DNA of 64,000 nt, from assembly GCA_023440975.1 (NCBI GenBank), contig JAEZRD010000045.1, positions 6,529-70,528 of the forward strand, given 5' to 3'. Origin of the DNA: Methanobacteriota archaeon. GTDB taxonomy: Archaea > Methanobacteriota > Methanobacteria > Methanobacteriales > Methanobacteriaceae. The notes beneath the pieces are model-generated. The model did not search any database, was not told the origin of the DNA, and saw nothing but the letters and a program-made list of their open reading frames with translations. Made by a program: the position numbers and the translations under genes. This document shows, piece by piece, positions 48,773 through 56,828 of this stretch. Position 1 is the stretch's first letter, and the number at the start of each line of letters is the position of its first letter.

Positions 48773-49852
48773 ATGCCTTTTATAGCTCAAAATCATTTCC
48801 AATTTATTGTAGAAATAGCAGCAATAATATTCGCAAGTATGGTATTTATAATAAACTTAGTTCCATTATCACTAAGTATTGTAACATTCTTGTCATTATT
48901 CTTGTCAATAGTATTTACTTTACTGTTTGCAGCAGATATTGGTTTATTGTTTCTATCGTTTGGTCAACATGAGTTTACACATACATTTGGACCAATAGCT
49001 TTATTAGCTATTATAACTGCTCTTGCATCACTTAAAGTAATGGAACGCTCTGGAGTAAATGTACATGGTCTTAAAAGACTTGTTTATTTATTACTTGTAT
49101 TAATAACAATTTTTGGAGGATTAATGCACAGATCTTTCTTACTTTTATGGATTCTTGGTTTATTTATTGGATATTTCCTTATTTCAAAATCATTCCAAGA
49201 AAAATCATTTTTAACTATTAAGAGAGTTTTAATATTTTTAGGGCTTGGTGTAGCAGCCTTTGGTTTACTAGAATTAATGGCTAAAGTTTCTGGAATGCAA
49301 GTTTTCAGCCCTATGCTGCGTATTAACCGTATTGAACAAAACAGTTTATCTAGTATTCAAATGGTAATACATAATACTAAACTTATTGGACATGTACAAA
49401 ACTCCTCATATTGGGGAACACAAGGTTTGGGATTTGCTGATGGTTATATAAGTTTACCAATGCAATTCATTTTATTGTTCGGATTACCATTCCCAATGTT
49501 TTTCGGAGTATTAGTATCCAAAAAAGATATAATTGATTATATGCTTCCAGGAACGTTTGGTTATGCTTATGACTTTGGATACTTAGTACTGATTGCATTA
49601 TTAGCCTTTGTTGTGATAACGCTTATAGTTGGTTTAGCAATCCTTAAAAAATACAGACAAAAGCGTGAGAGAAATAATAAAAAATATTTAGGTAAAGAAG
49701 TGCTTTTAATTGGTTCATTAACCGCTTTCATTACACAAGCTTTAATAGGATGTTTTATATTTAACAGAACTATTAATGGTACTGCTTTGTTAACGTTTAT
49801 TTTCTTAGGCTCTCTTGTATGGGGACATGTTGTAACTCTTAAGAGGAGTTAA
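48773..49852 (+). CDS. Polytopic membrane protein of unknown function
   Basis: The 359-residue protein has about eight to nine membrane helices and a long extracytoplasmic-looking loop (about residues 175-215). FLSFGQHEFTHTFGPIALLA carries several histidines near a helix start, GFADGYISLPMQFILLFGLPFP is conserved-looking, and the last part has a basic loop (KKYRQKRERNNKK). I do not recognise a family. The GTGAT ribosome binding site precedes the ATG. It stands alone between tRNA-Ala and the DUF1890 gene. Confidence 0.6.
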   Translation: MPFIAQNHFQFIVEIAAIIFASMVFIINLVPLSLSIVTFLSLFLSIVFTLLFAADIGLLFLSFGQHEFTHTFGPIALLAIITALASLKVMERSGVNVHGLKRLVYLLLVLITIFGGLMHRSFLLLWILGLFIGYFLISKSFQEKSFLTIKRVLIFLGLGVAAFGLLELMAKVSGMQVFSPMLRINRIEQNSLSSIQMVIHNTKLIGHVQNSSYWGTQGLGFADGYISLPMQFILLFGLPFPMFFGVLVSKKDIIDYMLPGTFGYAYDFGYLVLIALLAFVVITLIVGLAILKKYRQKRERNNKKYLGKEVLLIGSLTAFITQALIGCFIFNRTINGTALLTFIFLGSLVWGHVVTLKRS

Positions 49853-50032
49853 TACATAATCCCTCAATTTTTTTTTTCATTGATTAATGCAAATCAATAA
49901 AAAAATAATTAAAATACTTTTTTTACAAAAATTTTTAACTTTCTAAGATTTAATTACTTTTTTTAACAAATTATTTATTATTCAAATATATACTATAATA
50001 TAAATTGCTAAAAATTAAGAGGTAAAAAAATC

Positions 50033-50500
50033 ATGAAGAAAGCATTATTACTAATTGGATGTCCTGAAGCACCTGCACAAACACCAATGACTATTTATAC
50101 TGCATATAAATTACGTCAAATAGGTTATGATGTAACAATATCAAGTAACCCTGCAGCATCAAAACTTATTAAAGTATCTGATCCAGAAAAAAATTATATT
50201 CAAAAAATGGTGAATATAGATTCTTTCATAGATAACTTAGAAGAAAATGACTTCGATTTACTTGTAGGAATTATTCATAAAGATGCAGCAGTATCATTTT
50301 TTGTAACATATTATCATCTTTTAAACACTAAATCAATGGCAATAATATTCCAAAGAGACCAAGATTTAGTTGATGATTTTGTTGAACAAGTAAAAGAAAA
50401 TACCGATGCAGAAATCATATCTGCAAAAGCTTATCATAATCCAACACCTGTCCGTGTTAAAGTAGATAAAGCTTTAAAACAATTAGAAGGAGAAGAATAA
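50033..50500 (+). CDS. DUF1890 family protein
   Basis: The 155-residue protein has a Rossmann-like alpha/beta pattern: MKKALLLIGCPEAPAQTP, then GYDVTISSNPAASKLIKV, DFDLLVGIIHKDAAVS and an AEIISAKAY strand. It belongs to the DUF1890 family, which I know mainly from methanogens. A DUF1894 gene follows after two bases, then a methionine synthase and mch. AGAGG precedes the ATG. The function is unknown; the C/P-rich N-terminal loop (GCPEAP) may be a ligand site. Confidence 0.78.
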   Translation: MKKALLLIGCPEAPAQTPMTIYTAYKLRQIGYDVTISSNPAASKLIKVSDPEKNYIQKMVNIDSFIDNLEENDFDLLVGIIHKDAAVSFFVTYYHLLNTKSMAIIFQRDQDLVDDFVEQVKENTDAEIISAKAYHNPTPVRVKVDKALKQLEGEE

Positions 50501-50502
50501 AA

Positions 50503-50808
50503 ATGTCATTTTGTTTAGATACTTATCTCCAACAATCTGAAGATTATGAAATTCTTTTAGCACAATCAACTTTCAAAAAAGCAAGAGAAATTATAAAAAA
50601 AAGAGCTAAAGAAGTTATTCATGTTAAACCTGGAGAAAAAATATTAGGTGTACGTATTATAGGAGTTCCTCCAGTGCCAATAGGAATTAATAAAGACAAA
50701 GGAACTATAATTCTCACTTACACTAAACCTTGTAATGGAACAGCTGCAATAGAATTACCAGTTTCAGAAGAAGATATTAAACAGATTAAAGCATTAAACA
50801 TAGATTAA
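50503..50808 (+). CDS. DUF1894 family protein
   Basis: The 101-residue protein contains KVIHVKPGEKILGVRIIGVPPVPIGIN-type sequence in a compact beta domain and a helical N-terminus (SFCLDTYLQQSED). It matches DUF1894, found next to DUF1890 in other Methanobacteriales. The two-base gap shows a translationally coupled pair. A T-rich terminator-like tract follows at about 50815-50845, yet the methionine synthase starts only 48 bases later. Confidence 0.75.
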   Translation: MSFCLDTYLQQSEDYEILLAQSTFKKAREIIKKRAKEVIHVKPGEKILGVRIIGVPPVPIGINKDKGTIILTYTKPCNGTAAIELPVSEEDIKQIKALNID

Positions 50809-50856
50809 TAATCGAAAAAAAAACTTTTTTTTATTTTTTTATTTTTGAGGTATTTG

Positions 50857-51816
50857 ATGATAACAACAGTTGTGGGAAGTTTTCCTTTAGAAATAAAAGA
50901 TCCTAAATCTAAAAAAGACAAATTTTTAAAAATATTTGGATCTTTTGACCCTTATAAAAATTTAATTGAAGAAATTGTTGAATTACAATTTAACTTAGGA
51001 ATTGATATAGTTACTGAAGGGCAAGTTAGAGGAGATATGATTGAAATATTTGTTAAACATATTCCAGGATTTACTTTTGAACATAATTCATCTATAATAA
51101 ATGGAAAAATTTTACCCCCTAATCATGATATAACTGTAAATGATGTTAAAATTGCCCAACACAAGCTAAATGATTTAATCAAAAAATCTAATCTTAATGA
51201 TACTGAACTAAATAATAAAGGAGTAAAGGGAATAATAACTGGACCTTCAACAATCATACATAGTTCTAGATTAGAATCTTTTTATAAAGATAAAAATCAT
51301 GCTATAATTGATTATGCATATGCAATTAAAAAAGAAATACTTACTTTAGAAAGAGAAGGATGTAAATACATTCAAATTGATGAACCATTTTTATCTACAG
51401 GTATGGTAGACTTAAATGTTGCAAAAGAGGCGATAAGTATACTAACAGAAGATGTTCAAATTCCAGTGTCTATGCATGCTTGTGGAAATTTAAATCAGGT
51501 ATTTAAAGAATTAACTAAATTTCCTGTGGACATTTTAGATTTTGAATTTGCAGGAAATTCAGATAATATACATTTATTAGAGAAAAATAAAAATCTGTTA
51601 AAGGGTAAAAAATTAGGATTTGGTTGTTTGGACTCTGCATCTAAAAAACTGGATGATGAGGAAAAAACTAGAAACCTCATAAAAAAAGCAATAGAATTAA
51701 TTGGTGAAGAAAACCTATTATTGGATCCGGATTGTGGATTAAAAAAAGTTCCCATAGATATGGCGACTAAAAAATTAAAATTAATGATTAAATTAAATAA
51801 AGAATTATCAAAATAA
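50857..51816 (+). CDS. Archaeal core-type methionine synthase (MesA-like)
   Basis: I start at ATG 50857 (319 residues): GAGGT at 50846-50850 precedes it, so the TTG 50845 start is not needed. The product begins MITTVVGSFPLEI. The zinc ligands expected for homocysteine are present: SMHACGN (H, C), LDFEFAG (E) and LDPDCGL (C), the catalytic half of cobalamin-independent methionine synthase without the folate-binding N-terminal half. Methanogen members take the methyl group from a corrinoid donor. Cotranscription with DUF1890/DUF1894 and the adjacent mch suggest a link with the C1 pathway. Confidence 0.88.
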   Translation: MITTVVGSFPLEIKDPKSKKDKFLKIFGSFDPYKNLIEEIVELQFNLGIDIVTEGQVRGDMIEIFVKHIPGFTFEHNSSIINGKILPPNHDITVNDVKIAQHKLNDLIKKSNLNDTELNNKGVKGIITGPSTIIHSSRLESFYKDKNHAIIDYAYAIKKEILTLEREGCKYIQIDEPFLSTGMVDLNVAKEAISILTEDVQIPVSMHACGNLNQVFKELTKFPVDILDFEFAGNSDNIHLLEKNKNLLKGKKLGFGCLDSASKKLDDEEKTRNLIKKAIELIGEENLLLDPDCGLKKVPIDMATKKLKLMIKLNKELSK

Positions 51817-51841
51817 ATTATTGTAATGATTTTGAAATTAG

Positions 51842-51871
51842 TTTAATTCTTTTAGAAATTGGAGAATTAAA
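51842..51871 (+). terminator. Hairpin after the methionine synthase gene
   Basis: TTTAATTCT (51842-51850) pairs with AGAATTAAA (51863-51871), with a T-rich tract following about 20 bases later. It could end the DUF1890-DUF1894-methionine synthase transcript before mch. Confidence 0.35.
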
Positions 51872-52018
51872 AATCAATAGAAAAATTTTTAATTTTTTTT
51901 TTATTTATAAAATATTATATAACTTAAAAAATCAATATATCAATATCTTAGTTTATTAATTAAATTATAAAATTAATAGTATAATAAACTTTTATATAAA
52001 ATAATTTGAGGTTAAAAA

Positions 52019-52981
52019 ATGGTAAGTGTAAACTTAGAAGCTAAAAAAACTGTAGATGTTATGATTGAAAAAGCTGATGAAATTAATATTTCAGTATCAA
52101 AACTTACAAATGGAGCAACTGTTCTTGATTGTGGAGTTAATGTAGATGGAAGCTTTAAAGCAGGAGAATTATACACAAAAGTATGTCTTGGAGGATTAGC
52201 TGACGTTGGAATAAGTATTCCTGGAGATTTGTCTGAAAAATTCGCTCTTCCTTCTGTTAAAATAAAAACTGATTTCCCTTCAATATCTACTTTAGGTTCT
52301 CAGAAAGCAGGATGGTCTGTAAGTGTTGGAGATTTCTTTGCATTAGGTTCAGGACCAGCAAGAGCATTAGCATTAAAACCTGGAGAAACTTACGAAGCAA
52401 TAGATTACAAAGATGATGCAGATATAGCTATACTTGCTTTAGAATCAGATGTATTACCTGGTGAAGATGTAGCTGAAGAAATTGCTAAACAATCTGGTGT
52501 TGAAGTTGAAAATGTATTCTTACTTGTAGCTCCTACCTCTAGTCTTGTGGGATCTATTCAAATTGCTGGAAGAGTTGTAGAAAATGGTACTTACAAAATG
52601 ATGGAATTTATCAATTTTGATGTTAAAAAAATTAAACATGCTGCTGGAATTGCACCAATAGCTCCTGTAGATCCTGATGGTCTTAAGGCAATGGGAAAAA
52701 CTAATGATGCAGTTTTATTTGGTGGAAGAACATATTACTATGTTGAATCTGAAGAAGGAGACGATATTGCATCTGTAGCAGCACAAATACCATCATCTGC
52801 AGCAGATGGATATGGAAAACCATTCTTTGATGTATTCAAAGATGCAGGATTTGATTTCTATAAAATAGATAAGGGAATGTTTGCACCAGCTGAAGTAGTA
52901 ATGAACGATTTAACAACAGGTAAATTATATAAAGAAGGATATGTAAACGTAGATTTACTTAAAAAATCTTTTGGATTATAA
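52019..52981 (+). CDS. mch: Methenyltetrahydromethanopterin cyclohydrolase Mch
   Basis: The 320-residue enzyme converts N5-formyl-H4MPT to N5,N10-methenyl-H4MPT in CO2 reduction to methane. VSVNLEAKKTVDVMI opens the protein; GSGPARALAL, VAPTSSLVGSIQIAGRVVE and GKPFFDVFKDAGFDFYKID are conserved. GAGGT at 52008-52012 is the ribosome binding site; TTTATATAAA at 51991-52000 may be its TATA box, though it is close to the start. An iron-flavoprotein-like gene follows. Confidence 0.96.
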   Translation: MVSVNLEAKKTVDVMIEKADEINISVSKLTNGATVLDCGVNVDGSFKAGELYTKVCLGGLADVGISIPGDLSEKFALPSVKIKTDFPSISTLGSQKAGWSVSVGDFFALGSGPARALALKPGETYEAIDYKDDADIAILALESDVLPGEDVAEEIAKQSGVEVENVFLLVAPTSSLVGSIQIAGRVVENGTYKMMEFINFDVKKIKHAAGIAPIAPVDPDGLKAMGKTNDAVLFGGRTYYYVESEEGDDIASVAAQIPSSAADGYGKPFFDVFKDAGFDFYKIDKGMFAPAEVVMNDLTTGKLYKEGYVNVDLLKKSFGL

Positions 52982-53024
52982 ATTCATTAAAAAGTTGCAA
53001 CTTAATTTTAAGGAGGTAAAAAGC

Positions 53025-53564
53025 ATGAAAGTTACTGCAATAATTGCTAGTCCTAGAAATGGTGGAAATGGGGATATTTTAGTAGATGAAGCTATTAAAG
53101 GGGCTGAAGAAAACGGTGCAGAAGTCACTAAGTATTACATTGATGAACTTAATGTAGAACCTTGTCATGCATGTGGACATTGTGGAGATGGAATTGATTG
53201 TAAAGTTCAAGATGATGGAGCAAAAATTATTGAAGAATTATTAGATACTGATGCTCTAATTTTCACTACACCAATTTATTATGGACAAATGTCTGCTCAA
53301 GGAAAAGCAATAACTGATAGATTTTACAGTGTAAGTCGAAATCCACAAAAAGAATTTAATGGTAAGGCATTTTTGATTTTTACACATGGTGCTCCGGATG
53401 GAGTTTATGATACATACATTGAGTTAACTAAAGCAGCACCTTTTGGACATACTGGATGGGATGTTGTTAAAACTTTGGATGTTGGTGGAATTCAAGAAGC
53501 AGGTGAAGTTAATAACTTTGATGGAAAACTTAAAGAGGCTTATGAAATTGGAAAATCTTTATAG
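53025..53564 (+). CDS. Flavodoxin-fold NAD(P)H-FMN reductase or iron-flavoprotein-like protein, copy A
   Basis: I take ATG 53025 (179 residues), since AGGAGGT at 53011-53017 is a strong ribosome binding site and the longer frame from 52971 overlaps mch. The product begins MKVTAIIASPRNGGNGDILVDEA, the FMN phosphate loop, then has CHACGHCGDGIDC, a cysteine cluster able to hold an Fe-S cluster as in iron-sulfur flavoproteins. FTTPIYYGQMSAQ is the second flavin loop. A hairpin terminator follows at 53580-53618. It is about half identical to copy B at 53860. Electron transfer in anaerobic oxidative stress is a possible role. Confidence 0.85.
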   Translation: MKVTAIIASPRNGGNGDILVDEAIKGAEENGAEVTKYYIDELNVEPCHACGHCGDGIDCKVQDDGAKIIEELLDTDALIFTTPIYYGQMSAQGKAITDRFYSVSRNPQKEFNGKAFLIFTHGAPDGVYDTYIELTKAAPFGHTGWDVVKTLDVGGIQEAGEVNNFDGKLKEAYEIGKSL

Positions 53565-53579
53565 ATTTACTATTTTTTA

Positions 53580-53618
53580 GAAAGGATATTCTTTTTAATC
53601 CTTTCAAAACTTTTTTTT
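53580..53618 (+). terminator. Hairpin and T8 terminator after flavoprotein copy A
   Basis: GAAAGGAT (53580-53587) pairs with ATCCTTTC (53598-53605), followed by T8 at 53611-53618. Confidence 0.65.
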
Positions 53619-53859
53619 AAATTTTACATTCTTTTATTAGAAATCTTTTTTTAATAAATTACTAATACATATTTTTAACAATATATATTTAATCAAATTT
53701 TATTTTTAATAAATGATATATGTATGGGAATACTATATTTTTATTATATCATTATAGTTATCAAAATAATAACATAATGCTCATAGTAAATTAAATGAAT
53801 TTGATTAATACTTAAAAATATTAGGCAAATATTTAATTTAATTAAAGTTGGTGACAAGT

Positions 53860-54399
53860 ATGAATATAGTTTCAATAATTGCAAGTCCAAGAAAAAATGG
53901 GAACACCGAAAAATTAGTAAATGAAATAAACCGGGGTATTCGAGAAAATCATTCAGAAATTACAGAATACTTCTTAAATGATTTAAATTTACAAGCATGT
54001 CAAGGATGCAGACGATGTGAAAAAGGATTAGAATGTAAAATCGAGGATGATACTGTAGAAATATTACAAACACTTCAAAAAGCAGATTTAGTAATTTTTG
54101 GAAGTCCCATATATTTCAGTCAACTTTCAGCACAAGCAAAATTATTAATTGATCGGTTTTATAGTGTATTTATTAATCCAGATAAAGAATTTAATGCAAA
54201 ATTAATATTAATATTAACTCATGGTTTTCCACAAGGTACTTATGATGATTATTTAAATTATGCTGGAGAACGAACATTTGAACTTGCAGGATTTAATGTT
54301 ATTGATAAAATGGTAGTTGGAGGTCTTCATAACTCTGGGGATATAAAAGAACATGAGGAAAAATTAAAAGAAGCTTATGAAATAGGTAAAAAATTATAA
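53860..54399 (+). CDS. Iron-flavoprotein-like flavodoxin-fold reductase, copy B
   Basis: I take ATG 53860 (179 residues, the same length as copy A), preceded by GGTGAC; the frame could also start at TTG 53848. It begins MNIVSIIASPRKNGNTEKL and has CQGCRRCEKGLEC, the same cysteine pattern as copy A, and FGSPIYFSQLSAQAK. The two genes are a duplication separated by 295 bases of spacer. It lies just upstream of yjbQ (11 bases). Confidence 0.83.
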   Translation: MNIVSIIASPRKNGNTEKLVNEINRGIRENHSEITEYFLNDLNLQACQGCRRCEKGLECKIEDDTVEILQTLQKADLVIFGSPIYFSQLSAQAKLLIDRFYSVFINPDKEFNAKLILILTHGFPQGTYDDYLNYAGERTFELAGFNVIDKMVVGGLHNSGDIKEHEEKLKEAYEIGKKL

Positions 54400-54410
54400 T
54401 ATGGATTATT

Positions 54411-54824
54411 ATGAAATTTATAAAAAAAACAATAGAAATTAATACTAATTCTAGTTTACAAATCCTAGATATTACAAATGAAATTCAAAATATACTAAAA
54501 TTAAATAAGGTAAATAATGGAATTATAAATATTTTCACTAAACACTCAACATCTGCTATTGTAATTAATGAAAACGAACATGGTTTATTAAATGATTTTG
54601 AGAATTTACTTAAAACTTTAATCCCCCAAGTACAAAGTTATGAACATAATCGTATAGATAACAATGCAGATGCACACTTACGTAGTTTTTTCTTATCTTC
54701 TTCAGAAACAGTACCTATCTATAATGGAAAACTAGATTTAGGCACATGGCAATCAATATTTTTTGTAGAATTAGATGGTCCAAGAAATAATAGGAAAATA
54801 AACTTATCCATTTTAGTTGAATAA
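54411..54824 (+). CDS. YjbQ / UPF0047 family protein
   Basis: The 137-residue protein matches the YjbQ family: GIINIFTKHSTSAIVINENE, HNRIDNNADAHLRSFFLSSSETVPI and GTWQSIFFVELDGPRNNR. The conserved histidines could form the phosphate or metal site. Some members have weak thiamine-phosphate synthase activity, but the physiological role is unclear. It starts 11 bases after flavoprotein copy B and is likely cotranscribed with it. Confidence 0.85.
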   Translation: MKFIKKTIEINTNSSLQILDITNEIQNILKLNKVNNGIINIFTKHSTSAIVINENEHGLLNDFENLLKTLIPQVQSYEHNRIDNNADAHLRSFFLSSSETVPIYNGKLDLGTWQSIFFVELDGPRNNRKINLSILVE

Positions 54825-54895
54825 ATATTTTAGAAATTCTTAATTAATATAAAAAATACATTAGCATTAATGAAACTTATAAGGTTCTGATTGTA

Positions 54896-55309
54896 ATGGT
54901 TGATATAAATACTGAAAAATTAACAAATAAAATACAAGAATATCGTGATGATGGAAAAAGTTGTTCACAATCTGTTTTAACAGCGATATGCACAGAATTA
55001 GATTGCCAATTAAATGAAAATCAATTACTAGGATTAGGTAAAGGTTTTTCTGGAGGAATTGGTGGAACATTTGATGAAGGAACCTGTGGAGCATTAACAG
55101 GTGCAATAATTGCTGTGGGGTTATTATTACCTGATGAACCTCAGAAAAATGTTGCAATAAGTAAACAATTACTAAAATTCTTCCAAGAAGAGTATGATAC
55201 ATTGCAATGTGGTAAATTAACAGATAATGGTAATGATAAAAGTATTTGCGATCCATGTTGTCAATTTGTTGGTGAAAAATTTTCAGAATTAGCAAAAGAT
55301 TTATTATAA
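54896..55309 (+). CDS. C_GCAxxG_C_C-family redox protein
   Basis: The 137-residue protein has the signature order of this family: SCSQSVLTAICTELD, EGTCGALTGAIIAVGLLL (the GCAxxG-type centre) and a C-terminal CGKLTD...CDPCCQFVGEKF. The conserved cysteines may hold a metal or form redox disulfides; family members often lie near redox or metal genes. A Leu/His-rich frame on the opposite strand is a shadow. No clear Shine-Dalgarno precedes the ATG. It stands in the redox block. Confidence 0.8.
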   Translation: MVDINTEKLTNKIQEYRDDGKSCSQSVLTAICTELDCQLNENQLLGLGKGFSGGIGGTFDEGTCGALTGAIIAVGLLLPDEPQKNVAISKQLLKFFQEEYDTLQCGKLTDNGNDKSICDPCCQFVGEKFSELAKDLL

Positions 55310-55358
55310 ATATAAAATTTTACAATTTATACATTTTTTATTTTTTATAGGAAGGATT

Positions 55359-56051
55359 ATGACTTTATCTAGTGATTTAAAGAAATACTTAATTTCTCAA
55401 GGTGCAACAGAAGTGGGATTTGCAAATCTTAAAAATATTGAAAATGTGCCTGAGGAAATGCCTAATGGAATATCAATTATTGTCACATTGTCTAAAAAAG
55501 GAGTTAGAGCAATCAATACTAATGATAAAAAAGCTTATTTTAATACATATAATGAAACAAATGAAAAATTAGATGATTTAGTTCTTAAAGGTGAAAAATT
55601 CCTTAAATCTAAGGGATTTAAAGCTTATGGCTTATCCAGGGACCGTGTGAAAGTTGATGAAAAAGATAAGTTAACATCAATTCCTCATAAAACGGTCGCT
55701 ACATCTGCAGGTTTAGGGTGGATTGGTAAATGTGCACTTCTTGTAACAAATGATTATGGATCTGCAATCCGTTTAACTACAATATTAACTAATGCTCCGC
55801 TTGATTTTGGAAAACCCATGACATCTTCATTATGTGGGATGTGCTTGAAATGTAAAGATTCTTGTCCTGCAAATGCAGTTAGTGGAATGTTATGGAGAAA
55901 AGGGCTAAATCGTAATGATTTTTTTGATTATAAAGCATGTGCAAAAACTGTTGTTAATATGTCAAAATATAACTTTGATAGTTCGGAAATCAAGATTTGT
56001 GGTAAATGCATTTATGTTTGCCCCCATACTCAAAGATTTTTAAATGAATAA
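55359..56051 (+). CDS. QueG-like double [4Fe-4S] protein, copy A
   Basis: The 230-residue protein begins MTLSSDLKKYLISQGATEVGFANL, then has KTVATSAGLGWIGKCALLV, a region shared with epoxyqueuosine reductase. Two cluster-type cysteine groups follow: CGMCLKCKDSCP (about 165-176) and CGKCIYVCP with a preceding CAK (about 195-220). It lacks the C-terminal HEAT-like part of full QueG. The corrinoid-binding loop is not certain. The substrate is unknown. GGAAGG precedes the ATG. Confidence 0.75.
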   Translation: MTLSSDLKKYLISQGATEVGFANLKNIENVPEEMPNGISIIVTLSKKGVRAINTNDKKAYFNTYNETNEKLDDLVLKGEKFLKSKGFKAYGLSRDRVKVDEKDKLTSIPHKTVATSAGLGWIGKCALLVTNDYGSAIRLTTILTNAPLDFGKPMTSSLCGMCLKCKDSCPANAVSGMLWRKGLNRNDFFDYKACAKTVVNMSKYNFDSSEIKICGKCIYVCPHTQRFLNE

Positions 56052-56068
56052 AAATGGTGTTATAAAAA

Positions 56069-56767
56069 ATGAGTTTGACAACTGATTTAAAAAAAAGATT
56101 ATTAATAAGTGGTGCAACTGAAGTTGGATTTGCAAGTCTTAAAGGTATAGAAGGTATGCCAGAGGGTATGCCAAATGCTATATCTATTATAATTAAGTTT
56201 CCTTCAGAAATAATTAAAACAATCGAAGATCACCCAACAAAAATTTACATTGATGTTCTATTAGATATCAATGATATTTTAGATGAAGTAGTGATGGTTG
56301 GAGAAAATTATCTGAAAAAAAGAGGATATAAAGCTTATGGTCAAACAAAACCTCGTACACTAGTTAAAGATGGGAAACGTACTCAAATGCCTTATAAAAC
56401 TGTTGCAACTCGTGCAGGTTTAGGGTGGATTGGTAAATGTGCACTTCTTGTCACACCAAAATATGGTTCTGCTGTAAGATTAGCAAGTATTTACACAGAT
56501 GCTCCACTTGATGTAGGTCAACCTGTTACCTCCTCCTTTTGTGGAGAATGTGAAGAATGTGTTAAATATTGTCCTGCTAACGCTTGTACTGGAGTAGATT
56601 GGAACGAAAATATTGACCGTGATTTAATATATAATCAAAAAAAATGTGGAGATGAAGCATTAGCTTTATCTATTGAATATACAAATGTAAATCATTATTA
56701 CTGTGGAAAATGTATAATTGTATGTCCATTTACTAGAAAATATTTAGGATTACCACAATTATTATAA
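56069..56767 (+). CDS. QueG-like double [4Fe-4S] protein, copy B
   Basis: The 232-residue protein is a tandem paralogue of copy A, with MSLTTDLKKRLLISGATEVGFASL, ATRAGLGWIGKCALLV, CGECEECVKYCPANAC and CGKCIIVCPF. It lies 17 bases behind copy A. The two copies differ in the region before the first cluster, so they may have different partners. Their position beside C_GCAxxG and iron-flavoprotein-like genes fits a small-molecule redox module. Confidence 0.75.
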   Translation: MSLTTDLKKRLLISGATEVGFASLKGIEGMPEGMPNAISIIIKFPSEIIKTIEDHPTKIYIDVLLDINDILDEVVMVGENYLKKRGYKAYGQTKPRTLVKDGKRTQMPYKTVATRAGLGWIGKCALLVTPKYGSAVRLASIYTDAPLDVGQPVTSSFCGECEECVKYCPANACTGVDWNENIDRDLIYNQKKCGDEALALSIEYTNVNHYYCGKCIIVCPFTRKYLGLPQLL

Positions 56768-56828
56768 AATTAATTATTTTTAAAAATAAAGATAGAAAAA
56801 AGTTAAAAAATTAATTTCAACTTTTAAG

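Noticed and set aside
48745..48972. 75-residue plus-strand frame overlapping the start of the membrane protein
   Set aside because: Asn/Ser/Tyr/Ile-rich and out of frame with the coherent hydrophobic protein starting at 48773.
52971..53024. N-terminal extension of flavoprotein copy A overlapping mch
   Set aside because: The strong AGGAGGT at 53011-53017 and the flavodoxin opening at 53025 show that the real start is downstream.
54867..55295. 142-residue minus-strand frame rich in His, Leu and Phe
   Set aside because: It lies wholly against the C_GCAxxG_C_C gene, whose signature is clear, and its composition is that of a shadow frame.
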